DNA of 64,000 nt from Bog-756 sp963830165 (lineage in GTDB: Bacteria; Actinomycetota; Acidimicrobiia; Acidimicrobiales; RAAP-2). The notes beneath the pieces were generated by a model, which worked only from the letters and a program-made list of their open reading frames with translations, was not told the origin of the DNA and did no database searches. The stretch is from the NCBI GenBank assembly GCA_963830165.1, contig CAWHKZ010000011.1, positions 806,001-870,000 of the forward strand, given 5' to 3'. Every line of letters begins with the position of its first letter. The stretch's first letter is position 1. The translations under genes and the position numbers were made by a program. This document shows positions 40,385 through 50,740 of this stretch, piece after piece.

Positions 40385-40560
40385 TACGATTGCGACAGCA
40401 GTATGACGTCCCCGGGTGGGGAAGCCGGTCGAACCCCGGCGCTGGTCCGCAACCGTGGGTGGCACGTGACGTCCCGAACCGGCGAGGGCCGCGAGCCGGG
40501 ATGCCGCCTCGGACGTCGGTGAGTTCCATCCGCCGAGAACAGGGGCTCGGTCTCGGTCAT
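40385..40560 (+). ncRNA. Cobalamin riboswitch
   Basis: The conserved core GGGGAAGCCGGTCGAACCCC, then GGCGCTGGTCCGCAACCGT (40417-40456), matches the B12-box consensus including the CCGCAAC stretch. The downstream block GAGCCGGGATGCCGCC (40493-40508) matches the second conserved strand. GACGTCC at 40405-40411 can pair with GGACGTC at 40511-40517 to close the element. It precedes the membrane-protein gene at 40613, suggesting B12-dependent control, usually repression. Outer ends are approximate. Confidence 0.87.
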
Positions 40561-40612
40561 CGGGGGAGAGCCTCCGGTGCTCCCGGGTCAGGCCCGGAAG
40601 CGAGAAGGTCCG

Positions 40613-41263
40613 ATGTCCATCATCAGGCGCCGGCGCCCGGCGGCCGCCGATGGAGACTCCACGGGATCGGCCGGGGCCGCCCGTGCCCGGACGGGTCGAC
40701 GCGCCGGCCGGGCCGCACTGGTCGTGGCCGGCGGGGCCGCGGTGCTGGCCCTCGCCGGACCGCTCGCCCTCGGGCCGTCCACGGGGGCCGATCGTGCCGC
40801 CGGCCCGGCGGTCGTCCTCACCTCCGTAACCCACGCGAACGACACCCTGTCCGGTCAGCAGGACCCGGTGAGGACCACCGACCCGGGGGGACGGCGTGTC
40901 CGGCACCCGGTGGTGACCAACCCGGTCGTCCCCACGACGCGCCCCCCCCGCCCGGTCCGGGTGCGCCACGTCCGCACCAGGAAGACCGCCGTGACGACGA
41001 CGACCAACGGGCTCCTCGCCGGCAAGGGCGCCCCGCACTCGACCTCGTCGACCACCACGACCTCGACGTACCCGGACGCGGCCTCGACGACGCTGCCGCC
41101 CATCAGCATCCCGGCCGATCCCGAGGTGGGTCTGGCGTCCCGCAGCGCGACCGCCGCGCACACGAGCCCGGGCCCGGACCCGCTGTTCCTCGGGGGCCTG
41201 GTCGTCGTCGCCCTGGCCATCGGTGCCTTCACCTGGTGGCGCCGGCGCACGCGCACCCCCTGA
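40613..41263 (+). CDS. Cobalamin-riboswitch-controlled bitopic membrane protein, unknown
   Basis: 216 residues from ATG 40613, with GAGAAGG upstream and 50 bases after the riboswitch. An Arg-rich N-terminus leads into a hydrophobic helix (AALVVAGGAAVLALAGPLAL). About 130 Pro/Thr/Arg-rich, probably disordered residues follow (VPTTRPPRPVRVRHVRTRK, TSSTTTTSTYP), then a C-terminal helix (LFLGGLVVVALAIGAFTWW) ending in RRRTRTP. Not CbtA, CbtB, BtuFCD or a known B12 enzyme. The riboswitch is the only functional clue; a role in cobalamin or cobalt handling at the envelope is inference. Confidence 0.8.
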   Translation: MSIIRRRRPAAADGDSTGSAGAARARTGRRAGRAALVVAGGAAVLALAGPLALGPSTGADRAAGPAVVLTSVTHANDTLSGQQDPVRTTDPGGRRVRHPVVTNPVVPTTRPPRPVRVRHVRTRKTAVTTTTNGLLAGKGAPHSTSSTTTTSTYPDAASTTLPPISIPADPEVGLASRSATAAHTSPGPDPLFLGGLVVVALAIGAFTWWRRRTRTP

Positions 41264-41443
41264 GGGTCCCGTCCCGCCGGCGATCGCGTCGCCGCAGGTG
41301 GGCACCGCCAGGATCCGCCCGCCCGCCACCGGATCCTGGCTCCTGCCCGGCGTGGGCCACCCCGGTGTCACAGGACCTACACTCACTGTCCACGCCGGCT
41401 CCATCCGACCGGCCCGCGGAGGCGGTGAGGTGAGGAGGCGACC

Positions 41444-43135
41444 GTGTCGCTGACATACGAGGAGGCGCTGGCCCAGGTGACCGGGCCGGGCCAGCTGTTC
41501 GAGGTCGTGCCGGTGACCGCCGGCGGACGGGACGTCCGGGTCTTCGCGAACGCTCCGGCCAATCTGGGCCAGCTGCTGGCCGGCGCCCGGGGGGACGACT
41601 CGGAGTTCCTCGTCTACGAGGACGAGCGCTGGACCTTCGCCGAGACGATGCGCAACGTCGACGCCCTGGCCCACGCGCTCGTCGAGCGGTACGGGATCCG
41701 CAAGGGCGATCGGGTCGGGATCGCCATGCGCAACCTGCCCGAGTGGATCGTCTCGTTCGCCGCCATCGTGTCCGTCGGGGCCATCTCCGTCTCCCTCAAC
41801 GCCTGGTGGACCGAGGCCGAGCTCGACTACGCCATCGAGGATTCCGGCCTGGCCCTGCTGATCGGCGACCCCGAGCGGATCGAGCGGGCCCACGCCCCGG
41901 CCCACTCGCGCGGCGTGCCCATGATCATGGTGCGCGGCGATCAGCTGGAGCCCAATCCCACCGGCGTGCAGCGCTACGACGAGGTGGTCACCCTCGGTGA
42001 CGCCATGCCCGTCGTCGAGGTCGATCCCGACGACGACGCCACCATCCTCTACACCTCCGGCACCACCGGCTTCCCCAAGGGCGCGGTGTCGACCCACCGG
42101 GGCGTGATCAACGGCCTGATGGGGTTCTGGTGCAACTCCACCATCCTCACCGGCCGCAAGGGCCAGGACGCCCTGGGCACCGGCGGCTCCTTCGCCCCCT
42201 GCTTCATCCTCATCGTGCCCCTGTTCCACGTGACCGGGTGCGTGCCGGTGATGCTCTCCTGCTTCGGGATGAAGTTCAAGCTGGTGATGATGCACCGCTG
42301 GGACCCCGACACCGCGCTGCGGCTGATCGAGGCCGAGCGCGTCACCACCTTCGTGGGCGTGCCCACCCAGAGCTGGGACATGCTCGAGAGCCCGTCGTTC
42401 CACAAGTACGACACGTCGTCGCTCGCCAGCGTGGGCGGGGGCGGTGCCCCGGCACCGGCCAAGTTGGTCGACCGGGTGGAGAAGGGCTTCGCCAAGGGCC
42501 GGCCCAACATCGGCTACGGCATGACCGAGACCAACGGCCTGGGGCCGGGCAACACCGGCGACGACTACGTCACCCACCCGACGTCGACGGGCCGGGTCCT
42601 CATGCCCATCATGGACATCGAGATCCGCGACGACGAGGGTCGAGCGGTGCCGGTGGGCACCCGGGGCGAGATCTGGATGAAGGGCCCCAACGTCATCCGT
42701 TGCTACTGGAACAAGCCGGAGGCCACCGCCGAGACGATCGTCGACGGCTGGCTGGCCTCGGGCGACCTCGGCCGCATCGACGAGGAGGGCTTCCTCTACA
42801 TCGAGGACCGGGCGAAGGACATGGTGCTCCGGGCCGGCGAGAACGTCTACTGCGCGGAGGTGGAGAGCGCCATCTACGAGCACGGCGACGTCTACGAGGC
42901 CGCCGTGTTCGGTGTGCCCCACGAGCGCCTCGGCGAGGAGGTGGCCTGCGTGATCCTCCGCCAGCCCGGTTCCGACCTGGACGCCGACGCGCTCAAGGAC
43001 TTCCTGGCCGAGTCGTTGGCTCCCTTCAAGGTGCCGAGTCGCATCGTCTTCGCCGACGAGCAGCTACCCCGCAATGCGTCGGGCAAGATCCTGAAGCGCA
43101 CCCTGCGCGACTCGTACTTCGGCGTCGCCGGCTGA
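41444..43135 (+). CDS. Acyl-CoA synthetase, AMP-forming
   Basis: 563-residue intact paralogue of the gene at 10044. Contains YTSGTTGFPKGAVSTHRG, the aromatic/Thr motif GYGMTETNG, GWLASGDLGRIDEEGF and the catalytic-Lys segment ASGKILKRTL. The GTG start has GAGGAGG 6 bases before it. It activates a fatty or other carboxylic acid to the CoA ester. It follows the riboswitch-controlled gene by 180 bases without a visible terminator, so shared regulation is possible but unproven. Confidence 0.92.
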   Translation: MSLTYEEALAQVTGPGQLFEVVPVTAGGRDVRVFANAPANLGQLLAGARGDDSEFLVYEDERWTFAETMRNVDALAHALVERYGIRKGDRVGIAMRNLPEWIVSFAAIVSVGAISVSLNAWWTEAELDYAIEDSGLALLIGDPERIERAHAPAHSRGVPMIMVRGDQLEPNPTGVQRYDEVVTLGDAMPVVEVDPDDDATILYTSGTTGFPKGAVSTHRGVINGLMGFWCNSTILTGRKGQDALGTGGSFAPCFILIVPLFHVTGCVPVMLSCFGMKFKLVMMHRWDPDTALRLIEAERVTTFVGVPTQSWDMLESPSFHKYDTSSLASVGGGGAPAPAKLVDRVEKGFAKGRPNIGYGMTETNGLGPGNTGDDYVTHPTSTGRVLMPIMDIEIRDDEGRAVPVGTRGEIWMKGPNVIRCYWNKPEATAETIVDGWLASGDLGRIDEEGFLYIEDRAKDMVLRAGENVYCAEVESAIYEHGDVYEAAVFGVPHERLGEEVACVILRQPGSDLDADALKDFLAESLAPFKVPSRIVFADEQLPRNASGKILKRTLRDSYFGVAG

Positions 43136-43171
43136 CCGGCGGGCCCGCCCGACGGGTACCGGCCGGTCCGG

Positions 43172-44085
43172 TCAGCGGATCCGGGCCGGCACGGGCACCC
43201 GGGCCAGGTCCTCGGCCGCCACGACGTCGGGGAACTCGGCCGCCGCCTCGTCCACCAGGACCTGCACGTCGGGATAGCGCTGGGAGAAGTGGGTGATGAC
43301 CAGGCGCCTGGCGCCTGCGTCCCGGGCCACCCGACCGGCGTCGGCCGCCGTCAGGTGGCGGTAGCGGCGGGCCAGGTCCCGGTCGGCCGAGGCGAACGTG
43401 GCCTCGCACACCACGAGGTCGCACCCGGCGGCCAGCTCCACCGCGGCGTCGCACATCCCGGTGTCCATCACGAAGGCCATGCGCTGGCCGCGGCGGGGCG
43501 CGCTCACGTCCTCGAGGAGCACCCGGCCCCGGGGCCCGTCGACCGCGCCCTCGGCGGCCAGGCGGCCCACGTCGGGTCCGGCCACGCCCGCGGCGGCCAG
43601 CCGGTCGGGCAGCATCCGGGTCCCGTCCGGCTCGACCACGCGCCAGCCGAACGTCTCGGGGTCGTGGTCGAGGCGGACCGCCTCGATGGCGAAGGGACCG
43701 CCAGTCGACGCCGGCCCGTCGGCCGCGACGGGCACCGGACGCACGTCGAGGTGGTCCTGGTAGGCCGACGCGTGGCGGAGCCGGTCGAAGTAGTCGGTCC
43801 CCGAGGCGGGGAAGAGCACCTCCACCGGATGGGCGACCCGGTCGAGCGACAGCCGCTGCAGGATGCCGGGCAGGCCGAGACAGTGGTCGCCGTGGAAGTG
43901 GGTCACGCAGATGTGGTGGATGCCGGAGGGTGAGGCCCCGGCCAGGAGCAGCTGGCGCTGGGTCCCCTCGCCGGGGTCGAACAGCACGGAGCGCCCGTCC
44001 CAGCGGAGGAGGTAGCCGTTGTGGTTGCGGCGGCGCGTGGGGGTCTGGCTGGCCGAGCCGAGGACGACCAGTTCGCGCGGGGCAT
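43172..44085 (-). CDS. rnz: Ribonuclease Z (start region frameshifted)
   Basis: Metallo-beta-lactamase endonuclease that matures tRNA 3' ends. N-terminus ELVVLGSASQTPTRRRNHNGYLLRW, then the zinc motif THFHGDHCLGLPG, VMDTGMCD, and VITHFSQRYPD near the end. The main frame has no good start near this N-terminus. ATG 44085 begins MPRA and needs one extra base within CGCGCG to join ELVVLG, so a small deletion is likely. About 304 residues after repair. Confidence 0.9.
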
Positions 44086-44154
44086 GCCCCCGTTCTACTC
44101 CCGCCCCGGGGCTCCCCCGAGAGGTCGTGGCCGGGGACGTGCCAGGCTGGTCCG

Positions 44155-44424
44155 GTGAAGCGCAACGTCCTGGTGCGGCCCCGGTCGACACATCCGTCGG
44201 TGGGCGGCGGCCACGACGGCGCACTCGTCGTGCGGGTGCGCGAGCCCGCCACCGACGGTCGGGCCAACGGTGCCGTCGTGGCGGCGGTCGCCGGCGCTCT
44301 CGGCGTCGGGCGCGGTGCGGTGCGCATCACCGCCGGCGCCGCGTCCCGCCGCAAGGTGGTCGAGGTCGACGGCGACGAGACCTCCCTCGGCCCGGCGTGG
44401 GCGCGCCTGGTGGCCCGGGGCTGA
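44155..44424 (+). CDS. DUF167 (YggU-like) protein
   Basis: 89 residues with the family pattern VLVRPRSTHPSVGG, VRVREPATDGRANGAVVAAVA and the C-terminal GAASRRKVVEVDGDE. DUF167 proteins are small conserved alpha/beta proteins of unknown function. GTG start. Convergent with the AAA+ gene and divergent from rnz. Confidence 0.85.
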   Translation: MKRNVLVRPRSTHPSVGGGHDGALVVRVREPATDGRANGAVVAAVAGALGVGRGAVRITAGAASRRKVVEVDGDETSLGPAWARLVARG

Positions 44425-44444
44425 CCGGGACCGGACGGATCCCG

Positions 44445-45711
44445 TCACAGGCGCGGCGAACCGGACGGCCTCGTCGGCGAACCGCCCGGCCGAGTCGGCG
44501 CTGACCGACGGGCGGGTCGCGGCCACGGCGTGGAGGACGTCCCCGGCCGTGACCTCGGGAGTCTGGCCGTCGAGGGCGCGGTCGAAGGCGAGCTGGGCGG
44601 CCCGCTGGGCGACCAGGGTGAAGTCGGCCGGCGTGAACCCGGGGGTGGCCGCCGACACCTCCGCGGGGTCGCCGGCCGGCAGGAACTCGGTGGCGAGTTC
44701 GCGCCGCTCGTCCTCGTCGGGGGCGCCGACGGGGATGATCAGGTCGAACCGGCCGGGCCGGAGCAGCGCCGGGTCGATGGCGGCGATCGAGTTGGTGGCC
44801 ATCACCACGAGGCGGTCCGGGCGCGCCTTGAACTGCGGCACCGCCTTCAGCAGCTCGTTGACGAGCGGCTGGCTGTCCGGACGTTCGGACCGGTCGGACG
44901 CGATCTCGTCGGCCTCGTCGATGAACGTGACGAGGCGGTCGACCCGTTGCAGTTCGGCCAGCGAGTCGCGCAGGGTACGCGCCCCCTCCACCCCGTTGCC
45001 GAGCAGCGACGGGTGGAGCTCGACGAACGCCCAGCCCAGCCGCGAGGCCATGGCCCGGGCGAACGACGTCTTGCCCGTCCCGGGTGGACCGAAGAGCAGG
45101 ACGGCGGCCGGGGGGCGGAGGCCGAGGCGGTCGGCCAGCTCGGCGTGGGCCAGCGGTGCCACGACGCGCCGGTCCAGGATCTCCTTGGCGGCCGAGAAGC
45201 CCTTCATCGACTCCCACAGTCCGTTGGAGGGGACGCTGCCGCCGAACCGCTCGACGATGGCGAGCTCCTCGGGCACCATCGAGGCCTCGCGGGCGAAGAG
45301 GTGCAGACCCTCCAGATGGGTGAAGCCCTGGTTGACGAAGGCGTCCTCGCCCACCTGCCCCTCCTGGACGAAGGCCAGCAGGCGGGACGAGCCGCGGTGG
45401 ATGACCTCCTGGTCGAGCTGGCGCAGCAGCGCCGAGCCGATGCCGCGGCGGCGCCACTCCGGATGCAGGGCGAAGGCGAGCACGTGGGCGTCGGGCCCGG
45501 CCAACCGGGCGACGACGACGCCGACCAGCTCGCCGGCGGAGGAGAGGGCCACGACGGCCGGCTGGTGCTCGTGGAGCGCCTCGACGACATCGCTCCGGCT
45601 GTAGGCGGCGCCGGTGGCCGTCCCCGCCTTGTCGATGAGGCGGACGACCTCCTCGTACGGGGCGACCGGGTCGCGATCGCCGAGCGTGAGTACCCGCCAT
45701 GCGGTTGTCAT
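44445..45711 (-). CDS. GNAT acetyltransferase-AAA+ ATPase fusion
   Basis: Residues 1-150 are a GNAT domain with the acetyl-CoA loop RRRGIGSAL (87-95) after ALHPEW. Residues 170-400 are an AAA+ module with Walker A GPPGTGKT (208-215), Walker B VTFIDEADEI (261-270), sensor ATNSI and LLRPGRFD, closest in style to FtsH/Cdc48-type ATPases. No protease or transmembrane segment. ATG has AGGAGG upstream. The frame as given runs on to 44095, antisense to DUF167; a one-base shift would stop it at 44445, a more natural end. Confidence 0.85.
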
Positions 45712-45822
45712 CGTCGCCTCCTGGCCGGCCGTCCGCCCCATGGTAGGCCGCGGTCGTTGACCGGAGTGACCCGACGGCCCACACTGTGGGCGTGGCCCAC
45801 CGGGCCGAGGGGGAGGACCGAC

Positions 45823-46279
45823 GTGGGACAGTGGCCCAGGGCCGAGCTCGAGAGCGCATTCGCCGAGTACCAGCGGCGGGCCGCGGACTCGGGCGCCAGC
45901 GGGGACTGGCGGCCGTGGGTCGACCTGTTCACCGAGGACGCCGAGTACATCGAGCACCTCTACGGAACCGATGCACGGCCGCGAGGCCATCTACACCTGG
46001 ATCCAGGAGACCATGTCGACCTACCCCGGCAGCGAGATGCCGGAGTTCCCCATCGAGTGGTACACGATCGACGAGGACCGCGGCTGGGTGGTCTGCCAGG
46101 TGTGGAACCGCATGCGCGATCCCGGCGACGGCAGCCTCCACCAGGAGTACAACATCACCATCCTGAAGTACGCGGGGGACGGGCTGTGGTCCTCGGAGGA
46201 GGACGTCTACAACCCCATGCACTTCGGCACCATGCTCCAGGCCTGGGAGGCGGCCCGGGACGCGGCCGCCGGGTCCTGA
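45823..46279 (+). CDS. SnoaL/NTF2-like protein (one frameshift)
   Basis: GTG 45823 with GGGGGAGG upstream begins MGQWPRAELESAFAEYQRRA and continues RPWVDLFTEDAEYIEHLYGT. One base later in another frame it resumes MHGREAIYTWIQE (shift near 45968) and ends DVYNPMHFGTMLQAWEAA. The cone-shaped NTF2 fold pattern of about 150 residues suggests a small-molecule isomerase, cyclase or ring-hydroxylation partner; no specific activity can be given. Confidence 0.8.
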
Positions 46280-46318
46280 GGCGCCCGCGCCGCCGGGGCA
46301 CCGCACTAAGTTGACGGC

Positions 46319-47179
46319 GTGGAACAGCGCAGACTCGGACGAACCGGACACCTGTCGTCGGTGGCCATCCTCGGTGGGGCCGCCTTCGGCCGGTCGGACC
46401 CGGACACCGCCGCGGCCTCCTTCCACGAGGCCCTGGCCGCCGGGGTCAACCACCTCGACATCGCCCCCCAGTACGGCAGGGCCCAGGAGCTCATCGGGCC
46501 GCTGATCCCGCCGGTCCGGGACGCCCTGTTCGTGGCCTGCAAGACCCTCCTCCACGACTCGGCCGGGGTGCGGGCCCAGCTGGAGGAGTCGCTCTCCCTG
46601 CTGAGGTGCGACTCGTTCGACCTGTACCAGCTGCACGCCGTCACCGACCTGGCCGAGCTCGACGCCCGCAGGGGCGCGGTGGACGCACTGCTGGCCGCCC
46701 GCGACGAGGGCCTGACCCGCTGGGTGGGGATCACCGGCCACGAGCACACGGCGCCGGCGGCCCACCTCGAGGCCCTCCGGCGCTACGACCTCGACACCGT
46801 CATGTTCCCGGTGTACCCGCGGCTGTGGGCCGATCCGGACTACCGGCGCGACGCCGAAGCGCTGCTGGAGTACACCGCCGACCACGACGTCGGGGTGATG
46901 GCCATCAAGGCCGCCGCGGCGCGCCGGTGGGCCGACCTCGAGACCACCGCCGACACCTGGTACGAGCCCTGGACCGGTACCGAGGAGGTGGAGCGCGGCG
47001 TGCGCTTCGCCCTGTCCACCCCGGGCGTCCACGCCTTCTGCACCCCGGGGGACACGGGGGTCCTGACGACGGCCCTGGCCGCCGCCGAGCGGGCCACCCC
47101 GATGACGCCCGACGAGCGGAACGCGGCGGTCGCCGCCATGGCCGACGAGGCGTCTATCTTCCCGATGTTCCCGGCCTGA
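46319..47179 (+). CDS. Aldo/keto reductase family protein
   Basis: 286 residues, GTG start. NAD(P)H-dependent (alpha/beta)8 barrel opening RRLGRTGHLSSVAILGGAAFG. The catalytic tetrad is visible as LDIAPQYG (Asp, Tyr), ACKT (Lys) and YQLHAV (His). No Cys cluster. It ends 5 bases before the BCCP-carboxyltransferase start and is likely co-transcribed with it. Confidence 0.87.
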   Translation: MEQRRLGRTGHLSSVAILGGAAFGRSDPDTAAASFHEALAAGVNHLDIAPQYGRAQELIGPLIPPVRDALFVACKTLLHDSAGVRAQLEESLSLLRCDSFDLYQLHAVTDLAELDARRGAVDALLAARDEGLTRWVGITGHEHTAPAAHLEALRRYDLDTVMFPVYPRLWADPDYRRDAEALLEYTADHDVGVMAIKAAAARRWADLETTADTWYEPWTGTEEVERGVRFALSTPGVHAFCTPGDTGVLTTALAAAERATPMTPDERNAAVAAMADEASIFPMFPA

Positions 47180-47184
47180 GCCCG

Positions 47185-49062
47185 ATGGGGGGCGGCGTGG
47201 ACGGTTCGGCGGTGGACGGGGGCGTGGTGCCCGGCGAGGAGGTACGTCTCAACGCACCGTTGCAGGGGACCGTCGTGCTGTTGCCGATCCCCGTCGGGGG
47301 CACGGTCTCGGCCGGCGCCATCGTGGTCGTGCTCGAGTCGATGAAGATGGAGCACGTGGTCCGCAGCCCGGTGGCCGGCACCTTGGCCTACCTGGACGTC
47401 GAGGTGGGCGGGTTGGTGGCCGACGGCGCGCCGTTGGCCGTGGTCGAGGCCGGCGAGCCGGACGGCGCCTCCACCGCGGCGGCCGACGACGTCGACCTCG
47501 ACGCCGTCCGTCCGGATCTGGCCGAGCTGTTCGCCCGGCGGCTCCTGCTCTCCGACGCGGGGCGGCCCGAGGTGGTGGCCCGGCGCCACGAGCGCGGCCG
47601 CCGGACGGCGCGCGAGAACCTCGACGACCTGTGCGACCCGGGGAGCTTCACGGAGTACGGCGGCTTCGCCATCGCCGCCCAGCGCCACCGGCGTGACGAG
47701 GCCGAGCTCATCGAGCGCACACCGGCCGACGGGCTCGTCGGGGGCACGGCCCGGGTGAACGGCGACCGGTTCGCCGACGAGCGATCGCGCTGCGCGGTGG
47801 TGTCCTACGACTACACCGTGCTGGCCGGCACCCAGGGCCAGCAGAACCACCGCAAGAAGGATCGGCTGTTCGAACTGGTCGAGCGCCTGCGCCTGCCGGT
47901 GGTGCTGTTCGCCGAGGGCGGCGGCGGCCGGCCCGGCGACACCGACTACGCCGTCATCACGGGGCTCGACACCCAGGCGTTCGCCCTGTTCGGCCGCCTC
48001 AGCGGCCTGGTGCCGCTGGTCGGGATCGCGTCGGGTTGGTGCTTCGCCGGCAACGCCGCGCTGCTCGGCTGCTGCGACGTGATCATCGCCACCGAGGGCA
48101 CGTCGATCGGGATGGGCGGACCGGCCATGATCGAGGGAGGAGGCCTCGGGAGCTACCAGCCCGAGGAGGTGGGCCCGCTGGAGGTCCAGGTGCCCAACGG
48201 CGTGGTCGACCTGGTGGCCGACGACGACGCCGGCGCCGTGGCCCTGGCCCGCCGCTACCTGTCGTACTTCCAGGGCCCGGTCGGCGACTGGGAGTGTGCC
48301 GATCAGCGCCTGCTGCGTTCCGCCGTGCCCGAGCAGCGGCTGCGGGCCTACGACATCCGGGCCCTCGTCGACCTCCTGGCCGACACCGGGTCCGTGCTGG
48401 AGCTGCGCCGCGGCTTCGGCCCGGGGATGGTCACCGCGCTGGCCCGCATCGAGGGGCGCCCGGTGGGGATCCTGGCCAACGACCCGACCCACCTCGGCGG
48501 CGCCATCGACGCCGACGGCGCGGACAAGGCCGCCCGGTTCCTCCAACTCTGCGACGCCCACGATCTGCCCGTCGTGTCCCTGTGCGACACGCCGGGGTTC
48601 ATGGTCGGGCCCGAGGCCGAGCGCACGGGTCAGGTCCGTCACGTCAGCCGGATGTTCGTCGTCGGCGCCAGCCTGACCGTGCCGCTGTGCACCATCGTGC
48701 TGCGCAAGGGCTACGGGCTGGGGGCCCAGGCCATGGCCGGCGGCAGCTTCCGGGCGCCGCTGTTCCTGGTGGCCTGGCCGAGCGGTGAGCTCGGGGGGAT
48801 GGGTCTCGAAGGGGCGGTGCGCCTGGGCTTCCGGCGCGAGCTCGAGGCCGTCGAGGACCCCGACGAGCGAGAGGCCCTGTTCGCCTCGATGGTGGACCTG
48901 GCCTACGAGCACGGCAGGGCGTTGCATGTGGCCACCGCCTACGAGATCGACGATGTCATCGACCCGGCGGAGTCGCGGCAGCGGATCGTCGAGGCGCTGC
49001 GGGCGTCGCCGCCGCCGCCGGCGCGTGCCGGCAAGAAGCGGAACTGCATCGACACCTGGTGA
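47185..49062 (+). CDS. Acyl-CoA carboxylase: BCCP-carboxyltransferase fusion
   Basis: 625 residues. Residues 20-95 form a biotinyl domain with the biotin-acceptor Lys in ESMKMEH (Lys 54). Residues about 120-600 form a carboxyltransferase of the acyl-CoA carboxylase type (QGQQNHRKKDRLF, FAEGGGGRPGDTDY, GCCDVIIATEGTSIGMGGPAMIEGGG, RKGYGLGAQAMAGGS). There is no biotin carboxylase domain, so a separate partner must supply carboxybiotin. BCCP fused ahead of the CT is less usual than BCCP at the end of the carboxylase subunit. Substrate unknown. Confidence 0.9.
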   Translation: MGGGVDGSAVDGGVVPGEEVRLNAPLQGTVVLLPIPVGGTVSAGAIVVVLESMKMEHVVRSPVAGTLAYLDVEVGGLVADGAPLAVVEAGEPDGASTAAADDVDLDAVRPDLAELFARRLLLSDAGRPEVVARRHERGRRTARENLDDLCDPGSFTEYGGFAIAAQRHRRDEAELIERTPADGLVGGTARVNGDRFADERSRCAVVSYDYTVLAGTQGQQNHRKKDRLFELVERLRLPVVLFAEGGGGRPGDTDYAVITGLDTQAFALFGRLSGLVPLVGIASGWCFAGNAALLGCCDVIIATEGTSIGMGGPAMIEGGGLGSYQPEEVGPLEVQVPNGVVDLVADDDAGAVALARRYLSYFQGPVGDWECADQRLLRSAVPEQRLRAYDIRALVDLLADTGSVLELRRGFGPGMVTALARIEGRPVGILANDPTHLGGAIDADGADKAARFLQLCDAHDLPVVSLCDTPGFMVGPEAERTGQVRHVSRMFVVGASLTVPLCTIVLRKGYGLGAQAMAGGSFRAPLFLVAWPSGELGGMGLEGAVRLGFRRELEAVEDPDEREALFASMVDLAYEHGRALHVATAYEIDDVIDPAESRQRIVEALRASPPPPARAGKKRNCIDTW

Positions 49063-49119
49063 GGTCCTCTCCGCCCACCGGGGTGGGACGTCACCGCCCG
49101 TTGGCGGGTCCCCGTGACG

Positions 49120-49563
49120 TCAGGGCTTGCGGTAGACGACGACCGGGCAGGTGGCGTGGGTCACGCAGTGCTGGCTGACCGAGCCCAGCACGATGCCCGA
49201 GAGGGTGCCGTGGCCCCGGCTGGCCACCACCAGGAGGCCGGCATGGCGCGACGCCTCGGCCAGGACCTCGGACGGGTGACCCTCCACCACGTGGGCGTGG
49301 ACGGAGAGGTCCGGGTGGGCGGCGTGGAGCCGGTTGACCACCGGGTCGAGCAGGGCCTGCGCGTCGGCCGCCGGGTCGTAGTCCTCGGGCAGGGGGATGA
49401 CGTTGCCCCAGCTCGTGGGGTACTCCCAGGCGGTCACCAGCTCGAGGTGCCCGCTGGTGCGGGCGGCCTGTTCGGCGGCCCAGTCCACGGCCGCCGACGC
49501 GGCCTCGGAGCCGTCGTAGCCGACGACGACGGCGTCGTTCGGGTGGTCCTGGGTGTCGTGCAA
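49120..49563 (-). CDS. Universal stress protein (UspA family)
   Basis: 147 residues with a single Usp domain: VVVGYDGSEAASAAVDWA at the start and the ATP-binding signature ASRGHGTLSGIVLGSVS near residue 115, then HATCPVVVYR. The TTG start at 49563 is supported by GGAGGG 5 bases upstream. Probably binds ATP and responds to stress. Confidence 0.9.
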   Translation of the reverse strand: MHDTQDHPNDAVVVGYDGSEAASAAVDWAAEQAARTSGHLELVTAWEYPTSWGNVIPLPEDYDPAADAQALLDPVVNRLHAAHPDLSVHAHVVEGHPSEVLAEASRHAGLLVVASRGHGTLSGIVLGSVSQHCVTHATCPVVVYRKP

Positions 49564-49695
49564 GTTGTCCCTCCAGACGGTGCTGCCCGCGGCGACGCGA
49601 GGTGCGGCTGCGAGCGTAGCTCTCGGGGACCAGGGGAACGTGTCCTGACGGGCTCATGGTCCTCCGATCGGTCGTGGTGTCGGTGGCCGCCGGGC

Positions 49696-50709
<1,014 letters not shown>

Positions 50710-50740
50710 GGCCGGCCCCCGGACGGGGTGGCGGCCAGCG

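Noticed and set aside
44095..44444. C-terminal 115-residue extension of the AAA+ protein as a genuine domain
   Set aside because: It is read antisense through the conserved DUF167 gene and has low-complexity composition; a one-base shift gives a stop at 44445.
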